Shown: one piece after another, positions 1 to 7,558 of the stretch
Layout of the letters: each line of letters starts with the position of its first letter
Numbering within the stretch: the stretch's first letter is position 1
Assembly: GCA_965221545.1 (NCBI GenBank)
Contig: OZ244901.1
Location: forward strand, 3,720,001 to 3,784,000
Length of the DNA stretch: 64,000 bases
Direction of reading: 5' to 3'
Source of the DNA: JAJEFO01 sp022819605
Lineage (GTDB): Bacteria > Pseudomonadota > Alphaproteobacteria > Rhodobacterales > Rhodobacteraceae
Made by a program: the position numbers and the translations under genes
The notes under the pieces: model-generated
The model's input: only the letters and a program-made list of their open reading frames with translations
The model's database searches: none
Told to the model about the DNA's origin: nothing

Positions 1-2043
1 GTGACTCAGGCGATGGCAAAGGGCGCTCGCGCCCGCGGCGTTGCGATCGAACGGAAATGGCAGGTCGACAGCTATGCCTGGGATGGCGAGTGCTGGAAGG
101 TGCAGGCCACGAAAATGGAGGAGAAGGGCGGCAACCTGCTGCCCTCTGGCGAACAGGTTTCCATTCGTGCCGAGCATGTCGTCACGGCTACGGGCAATCA
201 TGCACAGCGGACGGCCCGGCTCCTCGGCATCAAGATCCCGGCAATCCCAGTGGAACATCAGTACATCGTCACAGAATCGGATCCCGCGCTCACGGAATAT
301 CGCAAGACGCGACCCGAGCATCCCGTGCTGCGAGACGCTGACGCAAAGTGGTATGTACGCGAAGAACGTGGCGGCTGGATCCTTGGCCCCTACGAACGGA
401 ACGCCCCGGCCCGATTCGAGTTCGGCTGCCCGGACAGCTTCCGGGCCGACCTCTTCCCGCTCGACCTGGAGCGGATCGAAGAGGAGTACATGTCCATGAT
501 TCACCGCATACCCTCTTCCGAGACCGTTGGCCTCAAGGACGATTTCAATGGCCCGATCTGTTACACGCCAGACGGCAATCCCCTGCTCGGGCCCGCGCCA
601 GGACTGCGCAACTTGTGGCTTGCAGAGGGCTTCTCCTTCGGCATCACCGCGGCAGGCGGAACCGGCCACTACCTTGCGCAGCTCATGGTCGAAGGCGAGG
701 CAGAAATCGACATGGCAAGCCTCGATCCGAAACGGTACGGCCCGTGGATGACCACCGAATACGCAATGCGAAAGAACGAGGAATGCTATTCGCACGTCTA
801 CATCCTGCATCATCCGGACGAGGAACGTGAAGCCTGCCGGCCGCTCCGCACTGCACCGGCATATGATCGGCAAAAGGCGGCGGGCGCTCAGTTCGGACAG
901 GTCAACGGCTGGGAACGTCCGAACTACTACGGACCGGAGAACGCTCTGGACAGCTTCGACCACGACGCCCGAAGCTTCCGGCGAGGCGCGTGGTGGCAGC
1001 ATGCGGTCGACGAAGCCAAGGCGATCCGGCAAGGTGTCGGCCTGATTGATGCCACCGCGTTTTCCAAGCACGTGGTTCATGGGCCCGGTGCGGCGGCATT
1101 CCTCGACTGGTTCACCTGCAACAGGCTGCCCAGGATCGGACGGGTCGGATTGACCTACGCACTTACTGCACACGGCACGACGCGTTCCGAATACACGATC
1201 ATGCGTGAAGCCGAGGACCGTTTCCTGCTTGTCTCTGCCGGAGCGTGGCATGCCTATGACAGGGACTTTCTCCTGAAGGCTGTCGAGGACAGGGAAGCGG
1301 AACTTGGCCGGATCAATGTCGAGGACTGGACGGCACGCTTGGGCGTGTTCGCCATTGCGGGACCGAAATCCCGAGACGTTCTCCAGGCCCTGATTCGCGA
1401 TCCGGATCCTGACGCGGCACTGTCAAACGCCTTGTTCCCGTGGCTATCGCTGCGGCAGGTTGAATTCGGGATGTGCCCGACGCTTGCCGCACGGGTGGCC
1501 TATACGGGAGAACTGGGCTGGGAGCTGCACCATCCGATCGAGATGCAGAACCATCTCTGGGACCGTTTGATGGAAGCCGGGGCACCCCATGACATGAAGC
1601 TTGTCGGGGCGCGAGCCCAGAACTGGCTCCGGCAGGAAAAGTCTTACCGCGCATTCGGAACCGAACTCGGCCGCGACGCAACGCCCCTTGAAGCCGGCCT
1701 GAACCGTTTCGTCGATCTCGAAAAGGACTTCCACGGCAAGGCAAAGATGATGGAGACCGGCGTGCGCTTCAAGTGTGTCACGCTGCTGGTTGACGGACCG
1801 GCGGACGCGGATCCGTGGGGCCGGGAAGCGCTGTATTCGGGAGAGAGGAGGGTCGGACGCCTGACTTCCGGCGGCTACTCCGTGCACTTCGGCAAGTCGA
1901 TTGCAATGGGATATGTCGGGCCGGAGCAGGCACAACCCGGGGTCCGGCTGCAGGTCAGGATGCAGGACAGTCTCTGGGACGCGGAGGTGACGGATGACAG
2001 CCCCTATGATCCGGAAAACGCGGCGATTCGCGTCGACGGATAG
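1..2043 (+). CDS. Dimethylglycine/sarcosine dehydrogenase-like FAD oxidoreductase, 5'-truncated
   Basis: This is the C-terminal 680 residues of a two-module enzyme that demethylates N-methylated glycines, using FAD and handing the one-carbon unit to tetrahydrofolate. The first ~235 residues are the end of the DAO-type FAD domain (PLLGPAPGLRNLWLAEGF, then GTGHYLAQ). A linker domain (DPKRYGPW) and a GcvT-like aminomethyltransferase domain with its C-terminal barrel follow. The N-terminal GxGxxG dinucleotide fold is missing because the gene enters from the left edge, so the apparent GTG at base 1 is not a real start. Family members are about 800-850 residues, so roughly 130-170 are absent. Substrate (dimethylglycine, sarcosine or another methylated amine) cannot be settled from the sequence. 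The neighbouring rpmB is convergent and unrelated. Confidence 0.88.
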   Translation: MTQAMAKGARARGVAIERKWQVDSYAWDGECWKVQATKMEEKGGNLLPSGEQVSIRAEHVVTATGNHAQRTARLLGIKIPAIPVEHQYIVTESDPALTEYRKTRPEHPVLRDADAKWYVREERGGWILGPYERNAPARFEFGCPDSFRADLFPLDLERIEEEYMSMIHRIPSSETVGLKDDFNGPICYTPDGNPLLGPAPGLRNLWLAEGFSFGITAAGGTGHYLAQLMVEGEAEIDMASLDPKRYGPWMTTEYAMRKNEECYSHVYILHHPDEEREACRPLRTAPAYDRQKAAGAQFGQVNGWERPNYYGPENALDSFDHDARSFRRGAWWQHAVDEAKAIRQGVGLIDATAFSKHVVHGPGAAAFLDWFTCNRLPRIGRVGLTYALTAHGTTRSEYTIMREAEDRFLLVSAGAWHAYDRDFLLKAVEDREAELGRINVEDWTARLGVFAIAGPKSRDVLQALIRDPDPDAALSNALFPWLSLRQVEFGMCPTLAARVAYTGELGWELHHPIEMQNHLWDRLMEAGAPHDMKLVGARAQNWLRQEKSYRAFGTELGRDATPLEAGLNRFVDLEKDFHGKAKMMETGVRFKCVTLLVDGPADADPWGREALYSGERRVGRLTSGGYSVHFGKSIAMGYVGPEQAQPGVRLQVRMQDSLWDAEVTDDSPYDPENAAIRVDG

Positions 2044-2058
2044 GCGCTGCCGGCAGAC

Positions 2059-2074
2059 GAGGCGTTTCCGCCTC
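2059..2074. terminator. Short hairpin between convergent genes
   Basis: A perfect 6-bp inverted repeat (GAGGCG, loop TTTC, CGCCTC) lies between the end of the dehydrogenase gene and the stop codon of rpmB, overlapping the latter. On the minus strand the loop is GAAA, a stable GNRA tetraloop. No T-run follows on either strand, so a role as a bidirectional terminator is an inference from position only. Confidence 0.35.
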
Positions 2075-2360
2075 AGGTGGCGGGCTGCGCGTTCCGGATC
2101 TCCTTCTTGATCCGTCGTGCCTTGTCGCTCAGGTCGGCATCCTTCGCCTTCATGAGAAACGCGTCCAGGCCGCCCTTGTGATCAACGGTGCGCAGGGCTG
2201 CTGCGGACACCTTCAGGCGAAAGGTCCGGCCGAGCGTCTCGGACATCAGCGCTGTCTCCGTCAGGTTCGGCAGAAACCTGCGCTTGGTCTTGTTGTTGGC
2301 GTGGCTGACATTGTTGCCGACCATCGGACCTTTTCCGGTCAATTCGCAGCGACGCGACAT
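2073..2360 (-). CDS. rpmB: 50S ribosomal protein L28
   Basis: This encodes a 95-residue protein of the large ribosomal subunit. The start MSRRCELTGKGP and the following NNVSHANNKTKRRFLPNL block are the L28 signature, and the length fits the alphaproteobacterial form. An upstream extension of the same frame (to 2615) lacks any L28-like sequence and is rejected as the start. The gene stands alone between meaB (upstream, same strand) and the convergent dehydrogenase gene. A strong hairpin at 2411-2435 probably separates its transcript from meaB. Confidence 0.97.
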   Translation of the reverse strand: MSRRCELTGKGPMVGNNVSHANNKTKRRFLPNLTETALMSETLGRTFRLKVSAAALRTVDHKGGLDAFLMKAKDADLSDKARRIKKEIRNAQPAT

Positions 2361-2410
2361 GGGCCATCTCCTGATCAGGTTCGGAAGGCGCAAGGCCCCC
2401 TCAAGGCAAA

Positions 2411-2435
2411 CGGGCAGTGCCATCGGCGCTGCCCG
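2411..2435 (-). terminator. Strong hairpin between meaB and rpmB
   Basis: An 11-bp stem (CGGGCAG, one G-T wobble, then GCC pairing with GGC) closes on a 3-base loop. On the minus strand it is followed by TTTGCCTTG. It lies about 100 bases after the meaB stop and 50 bases before the rpmB start. The stem and partial T-run fit a Rho-independent terminator for meaB; it could also be part of the rpmB 5' leader. Confidence 0.5.
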
Positions 2436-2538
2436 GGAATCCGCGCATGGGTGATAGGCCGCCGATGCCGAAGCGTCAAGCCTTGAGACGCGAATCCCCG
2501 CGGGCAGAACCCGAAGGTTCAAGTTGCCGTGACGTCCT

Positions 2539-3534
2539 TCAGGAACCTGCCGTCCGCCCGAGGCGGGACAGTGCCTCTCTCGCCGCCGCACCAGGAGCAC
2601 GGGTTCCTTCTGCAACGGCGCTCCGAAGCGCCTTCATTGCCGTTTCGGATTTCCGATCCGCCGCGAAATGGCGAAGCAGTCCCCTGCGCACCTCGTCTTC
2701 GAACCAGCGGCAAGCCTGCTCACTCCGTCGCTCGTCCCAGAATCCGCTCGACTTGCGGAACCCAGCCAGCGCCGTGATTTCGTCCCAGGCCTCACGCAAT
2801 CCGGTCTCTTCGAGCGCGGACACGGGCATGGCCTTCGGAAAGTCCTGCGGATCGCCCTTTCGCTGCTTGAGAAGCCTGAGTGCGCTGGAATAGTCCGCGA
2901 CTGTCCGGCCTGCGGCAGGCTTGAGGTCCCCGTCCGACTTGTTCACGAGGATCAGGTCCGCGATTTCCATTATGCCGCGCTTCACGCCCTGGAGTTCGTC
3001 CCCGCCGCCTGGCGCTATAAGGAGGGCGAAAATGTCCGACATGTCCGCCACCGCGGTTTCGGACTGGCCGACGCCCACTGTTTCAACCAGGACCACGTCG
3101 AAACCGGTCGCCTCGCAAAGCGCGACAGCATCCTTCGTGCGCCGGGCGGTCCCGCCGAGATGTGACTGGCTTGGAGACGGACGTATGAACGCCCCGGGCT
3201 CGCGTGAAAGCCGTTCCATGCGAGTCTTGTCGCCAAGAATCGATCCCCCCGATCGAACCGAGGACGGATCCACGGCAAGGACAGCGACGCGCTTGCCACT
3301 ATCGGTCAACATGCAGCCGAAAGCTTCGATAAACGTTGACTTGCCTGCCCCGGGCGTGCCGGACAGCCCGATGCGCAATGACTGCCTGTCGGACACCGCC
3401 ACGGCATCGAGCAGTTCCTCGGCACGCTCCCTGTGATCTTCGCGGCCGCTTTCGACAAGCGTGATGGCACGCGCCAATGCACGCCTGTCCCCCTTCAGCA
3501 GGGCCCTCGCCAGTGCTCCGGTGCTGTCCGTCAT
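2539..3534 (-). CDS. meaB: Methylmalonyl-CoA mutase-associated GTPase MeaB
   Basis: This 331-residue G3E-family GTPase protects and reloads the adenosylcobalamin-dependent methylmalonyl-CoA mutase, or ethylmalonyl-CoA mutase in relatives. The Walker A motif GLSGTPGAGKSTF is near residue 58. A Walker B region (VLVETVGVGQSE) and the guanine-specificity motif NKSD follow, with a helical C-terminal dimerisation arm. Length is normal. The cognate mutase genes are not in the window. hrpB lies 79 bases upstream on the same strand with no functional link known. Family assignment is firm; the particular mutase partner is inferred. Confidence 0.95.
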   Translation of the reverse strand: MTDSTGALARALLKGDRRALARAITLVESGREDHRERAEELLDAVAVSDRQSLRIGLSGTPGAGKSTFIEAFGCMLTDSGKRVAVLAVDPSSVRSGGSILGDKTRMERLSREPGAFIRPSPSQSHLGGTARRTKDAVALCEATGFDVVLVETVGVGQSETAVADMSDIFALLIAPGGGDELQGVKRGIMEIADLILVNKSDGDLKPAAGRTVADYSSALRLLKQRKGDPQDFPKAMPVSALEETGLREAWDEITALAGFRKSSGFWDERRSEQACRWFEDEVRRGLLRHFAADRKSETAMKALRSAVAEGTRAPGAAAREALSRLGRTAGS

Positions 3535-3613
3535 CGTGCGGCGGAATTTGGCGCGGGCCGGGACGAGTGTCCAGATGCTCGGCGAATTCGGGGCTTGAAG
3601 AATCCGAGCCGGC

Positions 3614-6013
3614 TCATGGCGGATCGGGGCATCCGCGTCGTCTTGCGTTGAGGCCGGGCGTTGCCACGACGGGATCCTCGGGCCAATGATGCTTTGGATA
3701 CCGTCCCTTCATTTCCTTCCGGACGTCGGCATAGGAGCTTGCCCAGAAGCCGGGCAGGTCCATCGTGGTTTGAACCGGACGGTCAGCCGGCGACAGCAGC
3801 GTGACGCAGAGCGGCCTGCCCGCAACCGAAGGATGATGCCGGGTGCCGAAGAGTTCCTGGACGCGCAACCTGACTTCCGGCGCGGGGGCAGTGTAGTCGA
3901 TCATGACTTTCCGCCCGAGCGGTGTTTCGTATTTCGGCGGCGCCTCTCGGTCGAGATCCTGCACTTGCTGCCAGTCCAGCATCGCGCGCAGGCATGGCAA
4001 CACGTCAAAGGCCTTCCAGCCGGAAGCAGTGCGCAAGTCGCCCAGATGCGGAAGAAGCCAGTCTCCAAGCGTATCGAGGAGAATCTCGTCCGCCATGTCC
4101 GGCATGTCGTGACCTGCCGCACGAAGCGCCGCCACCCTCGCCTGGAACTGACGCGCCGCCGGTGACAGGGACAGGCCTAGGTGCCTGATCCCGTCCAGCA
4201 TCGCGCGGGAAAGTTCGGCATGAGGCACATCCTTCCAGCGCCGGGACGAAAGGACGATTGCTCCTAGACGCTCCTCTTCCACGGCAACGACGCGCCCCGA
4301 CGAACTGGACCAGCGCACCGCGTGATTCCATGTCACTCGATCTCCAAGGACATCCCGCAACGTGCTCTCCGAAACGGGCAGCGCGGTGCGAACCGCAGCC
4401 TCCGTCGGATGACCATCGGTACCGGTTACGACCAGAAGCGGACTGCCGGCCAGTGGATCGCCAGCATCCATTTTCGCCCCTTTCCCGCCGGAGAGAAGCC
4501 AGCGCGGATGTCGTCCTTTCCTGCGCAGCGCGATGCGATCCGGGTATGCCAGGGCCGCTTGCGCAGACGGGTCTGAAATTCGAGTGTCCGGCGCGACCCT
4601 GGAGAGCCTGGATGCCTCCGCTCGGATCCTGTCGAGGACCGGGTCGCGATGCCGGGACGCAAGGGCATCGAGACGGATCGAGAGATCGGCCCCTGCAGTT
4701 CTGAGCGGGTCACGGTCGGACAGCAATGCGGCGAGCGGAGCCGCCGACTTTCCAGCGAGCGCCAGCATGTGGCCAAGTCGGGGATGCAGTGGCAAGCGAA
4801 CCAGGACACGGCCGTGATCGGTGATGCGCGTCCCTTCCATAGCGCCGAGCTCGGCGAGAAGCGCCCTTGCATCCGAAAGGGACCCCTCTGGCGGAGGTGA
4901 CAGGAATGAGAGCTCGCAGGCGCCCCATTCGGCAAGCTCAAGCGCGAGCCCGGCGAGGTCGGCGGTTTCCATTTCGGGAGGCGGGAAGGGTGCCAGGGCA
5001 CCTTCCTCGCCCTTGGTCCAGAGCCGGTAGCAGATCCCGTCCGCGACACGGCCCGCACGCCCCCGCCGCTGCTCGGCCTCGGCACGGGCGACACGTTCGG
5101 TAACCAGTCGTGACATGCCCGATCCTGGATCAAAGCGTGACCGGCGCGTGTAGCCGCAGTCAATCACGACGCTGACATCGGGGATGGTCAGCGAGGTCTC
5201 GGCGATCGAAGTGGCCAGCACAAGCTTGCGCCTGTCGGTCGGTCCAAGTGCCCTGTTCTGTTCGGCGAACGGAAGTGACCCATAGAGCGGCAAGATCGCG
5301 ATGTCCGGCAGGTCGAGCGCGGCAATGACGCTGCGTATCTCTCTTTCGCCAGGCAGAAACGCCAGCATGCCTCCCCGTGTTTCCGTGGCAGCCGCCCTGA
5401 TCAGCGACACCATGCCGGATTCGACCGGTCCGCTCCGAGGTCGGCCAAGCCAGCGGGTTTCTACGGGATAGCTTCGCCCTTCCGACGTGATGACTGGAGC
5501 ATCTCCCATCAATTCCGCCACTGGCGCGGTATCTAGGGTTGCGGACATGACCAGAAGCAACAGGTCTTCGCGAAGCGCCGCCCGGCATTCGAGGGCAAGC
5601 GCGAGACCAAGATCGGTATTGAGCGAACGCTCATGAAACTCGTCAAAGATCAATGCCCCAATCCCCTTGAGGTCGGGATCCGCCTGGATCATGCGCGTCA
5701 GGACACCTTCGGTAACCACCTCGATCCTGGTCGCTTTCGAAACGCGTGTCTCGCCTCGAACGCGATAGCCGACAGTCTGGCCGACTTTCTCGGAAAGCGA
5801 GGTCGCCATGGTTCGCGCCGCCGCACGGGTTGCCAGCCGTCTCGGCTCAAGCATGACGATGCGACCTTGGGTCAGGCCCGCTTCGAGCAGGGCGAGTGGC
5901 ACGCGCGTGGTCTTGCCAGCTCCCGTCGGCGCCCGCAAAACGGCCTGCCGGTGACTTGCCAGTGCATCCGTCAATTGCTGCAGCGAGTCTTCGATTGGAA
6001 GGCGATCGACCAT
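3614..6013 (-). CDS. hrpB: ATP-dependent RNA helicase HrpB
   Basis: This 799-residue DEAH-type superfamily 2 helicase belongs to the HrpB family. The Walker A motif APTGAGKTTRVPLALLE is near residue 29. The DEAH box is the DEFH variant typical of HrpB (FDEFHERSLNTD). Motif VI is QRRGRAGRVADG, and the HrpB C-terminal domain (KGRYPKHHWPEDP) is intact. I chose the ATG at 6013 (MVDRLPIEDSL) because the 21 residues upstream in frame are not helicase-like. Cellular role is poorly defined in the family; it is usually dispensable. It lies downstream of moaE, separated by 149 bases that hold a large inverted repeat. Confidence 0.94.
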   Translation of the reverse strand: MVDRLPIEDSLQQLTDALASHRQAVLRAPTGAGKTTRVPLALLEAGLTQGRIVMLEPRRLATRAAARTMATSLSEKVGQTVGYRVRGETRVSKATRIEVVTEGVLTRMIQADPDLKGIGALIFDEFHERSLNTDLGLALALECRAALREDLLLLVMSATLDTAPVAELMGDAPVITSEGRSYPVETRWLGRPRSGPVESGMVSLIRAAATETRGGMLAFLPGEREIRSVIAALDLPDIAILPLYGSLPFAEQNRALGPTDRRKLVLATSIAETSLTIPDVSVVIDCGYTRRSRFDPGSGMSRLVTERVARAEAEQRRGRAGRVADGICYRLWTKGEEGALAPFPPPEMETADLAGLALELAEWGACELSFLSPPPEGSLSDARALLAELGAMEGTRITDHGRVLVRLPLHPRLGHMLALAGKSAAPLAALLSDRDPLRTAGADLSIRLDALASRHRDPVLDRIRAEASRLSRVAPDTRISDPSAQAALAYPDRIALRRKGRHPRWLLSGGKGAKMDAGDPLAGSPLLVVTGTDGHPTEAAVRTALPVSESTLRDVLGDRVTWNHAVRWSSSSGRVVAVEEERLGAIVLSSRRWKDVPHAELSRAMLDGIRHLGLSLSPAARQFQARVAALRAAGHDMPDMADEILLDTLGDWLLPHLGDLRTASGWKAFDVLPCLRAMLDWQQVQDLDREAPPKYETPLGRKVMIDYTAPAPEVRLRVQELFGTRHHPSVAGRPLCVTLLSPADRPVQTTMDLPGFWASSYADVRKEMKGRYPKHHWPEDPVVATPGLNARRRGCPDPP

Positions 6014-6103
6014 GTGGAAGGAGTAGCGAAGCAAATCCGAATTTGAAACGCCCGTCAGCAGGACGCAGATGCACACGGGCTCATGCCGGACCCTTGCCGT
6101 CCC

Positions 6104-6143
6104 AATCTCGCTGGTCGAGGCACAGCGTCGCTCCAGCGAGATT
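6104..6143 (-). terminator. 11-bp perfect inverted repeat after moaE
   Basis: AATCTCGCTGG at 6104-6114 pairs perfectly with CCAGCGAGATT at 6133-6143 across an 18-base loop. It starts 20 bases after the moaE stop. No T-run follows, so it may stop transcription in a Rho-assisted way, protect the 3' end of the moaE mRNA, or be a small palindromic insertion. Only the structure is directly seen. Confidence 0.45.
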
Positions 6144-6162
6144 CCGGTTCTCGCGCCTCAAT

Positions 6163-6603
6163 TCACCACCGGGCAAGCGCGTCCTCGTCCTCATCTCTGG
6201 CCGCAACCCACTGCTCTCCATCAGAACCGATTTCCTTCTTCCAAAACGGAGCGCGGGACTTCAGGTAGTCCATCAGGAACTCTGCCGCCGCGAAGGCGTC
6301 CGCGCGATGACGCGCGGCCGTGGCAACCATCATGATCTGTTCGCCGGGTTCAAGCCGGCCGTAGCGGTGGACAATGACGGCACCCAGGAGCGTCCAACGT
6401 TCCATTGCCTCCACGCGAATTGCCTCCACGGCCCTTTCGGTCATGGCAGGATAATGCTCGATCTCCATGGCTGTGAGCTTTCCGCCATCGTCTCGCACCA
6501 GGCCCGAAAAAGTCACGATGGCACCGGCGCCTGAAACCGAGTTCGCGAAGCGCCGGACTTCGGCACCCATGTCGAAGGGGGATGACTGGATGCTGACGGT
6601 CAT
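6163..6603 (-). CDS. moaE: Molybdopterin synthase catalytic subunit
   Basis: This 146-residue large subunit of molybdopterin synthase converts precursor Z (cPMP) to molybdopterin using sulfur carried on the MoaD C-terminus. Recognisable blocks are AIVTFSGLVRD, MEIEHYPAMTE, HRYGRLEPGEQ and the lysine-rich active-site stretch LKSRAPFWKKE. The start overlaps the moaD stop by four bases (ATGA), as expected for subunits made in equal amounts. The cluster pgsA-moaD-moaE is cotranscribed. The pathway product would serve molybdoenzymes such as MsrP at 27.1-28.0 kb. Confidence 0.96.
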   Translation of the reverse strand: MTVSIQSSPFDMGAEVRRFANSVSGAGAIVTFSGLVRDDGGKLTAMEIEHYPAMTERAVEAIRVEAMERWTLLGAVIVHRYGRLEPGEQIMMVATAARHRADAFAAAEFLMDYLKSRAPFWKKEIGSDGEQWVAARDEDEDALARW

Positions 6604-6848
6604 CCGCCCGTCATCGGCGGAAAGAACGCGACCTCGCGCGCTCCGGCCAGCGACGCGTCCATGGCTGCCAAGTCCTGGTCAATCGCCACGCGAACCGCAG
6701 TCATGTCGGAAAACGCCAATGCATGCGCCTCGCTCCGCGTCCGGAGCTCCTCCACCAGTTCCGTCACGGTCGCCGCATCGGTTTCGATCTGTTCTGAACG
6801 CTCTCCGATACGTTCTCGAAGCCAGGCGAAGTAGAGCACGTCTATCAT
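6600..6848 (-). CDS. moaD: Molybdopterin synthase sulfur-carrier subunit
   Basis: This 82-residue beta-grasp (ubiquitin-like) sulfur carrier ends in the obligatory Gly-Gly (FPPMTGG), whose terminal carboxylate becomes a thiocarboxylate. The start MIDVLYFAWLRERIG is typical. It overlaps pgsA upstream by four bases (ATGA) and moaE downstream by four bases, so translation is probably coupled along the three genes. It is complete and unremarkable. Confidence 0.95.
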   Translation of the reverse strand: MIDVLYFAWLRERIGERSEQIETDAATVTELVEELRTRSEAHALAFSDMTAVRVAIDQDLAAMDASLAGAREVAFFPPMTGG

Positions 6849-7468
6849 TGTCCGTCCCTCAGGTACGGGAGCCCCTTGCGAAAGTAGTCAATGCCCGAAA
6901 CGAGAGTCAGAACCGTCGCGACCCAGAGCAGGACTACACCGACCCACCAAGTTCCATCAGTAGCAAACCGGACGAGTTGCTCGGCCTGCTGCGCATTGCC
7001 TCCGGCCCCGGAGGCGAACATGTGATTGAAGGCTCCCGAGGCGAACAGGACTGCAATGGCGATCATCTGCGCAGCCGTTTTCACCTTTGCGACCCATGTG
7101 ACAGTGAGCGCCCCTGACGCGTCGCCAAGAAATTCCCGCAGGCCCGAAACAAAAACCTCCCGGAACACGATGGCAGTGGCTGGCAACAGGATCCAGGCAT
7201 TCAGTCCGGACTGTGCCGTGATCACCAGCAGCGCAATGACGACCATGGCCTTGTCGGCAATCGGGTCGAGCATGGAGCCGAATCTGGTCTCCTGCTTCCA
7301 GCGCCGTGCAAGGTAGCCGTCAATGAAATCGGTGACGGCAGCGCCCACGAAAAGAAAAAACGCAAACCAGTCCGCCCAGGGACGCGCAAAGTACAGGAAC
7401 ATCACACCCACGCCCGGGGCCGCCAAAAGCCGCAGCAACGTCAGCACGTTCGGGATCGTAAAGGTCAT
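6845..7468 (-). CDS. pgsA: CDP-diacylglycerol--glycerol-3-phosphate 3-phosphatidyltransferase
   Basis: This 207-residue inner-membrane enzyme makes phosphatidylglycerol phosphate, the committed step to phosphatidylglycerol and cardiolipin. The CDP-alcohol phosphotransferase signature is complete: DGYLARR, eight residues on a glycine, then DPIADK. Several hydrophobic segments span the protein. The ATG at 7468 (MTFTIPNVLT) is preferred over an in-frame TTG two codons upstream. It sits 90 bases after uvrC and overlaps moaD. The uvrC-pgsA-moaD-moaE order is a conserved Rhodobacterales arrangement, as recalled. Confidence 0.95.
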   Translation of the reverse strand: MTFTIPNVLTLLRLLAAPGVGVMFLYFARPWADWFAFFLFVGAAVTDFIDGYLARRWKQETRFGSMLDPIADKAMVVIALLVITAQSGLNAWILLPATAIVFREVFVSGLREFLGDASGALTVTWVAKVKTAAQMIAIAVLFASGAFNHMFASGAGGNAQQAEQLVRFATDGTWWVGVVLLWVATVLTLVSGIDYFRKGLPYLRDGQ

Positions 7469-7558
7469 GCTCAAGACTTAGTCCCAAGGCGGACAATTGG
7501 GAAGTGCCCGCATTGCACCCGTCGGGCCGGCGCGTGTCCCGTCGCGGTCGTCGGCGCG

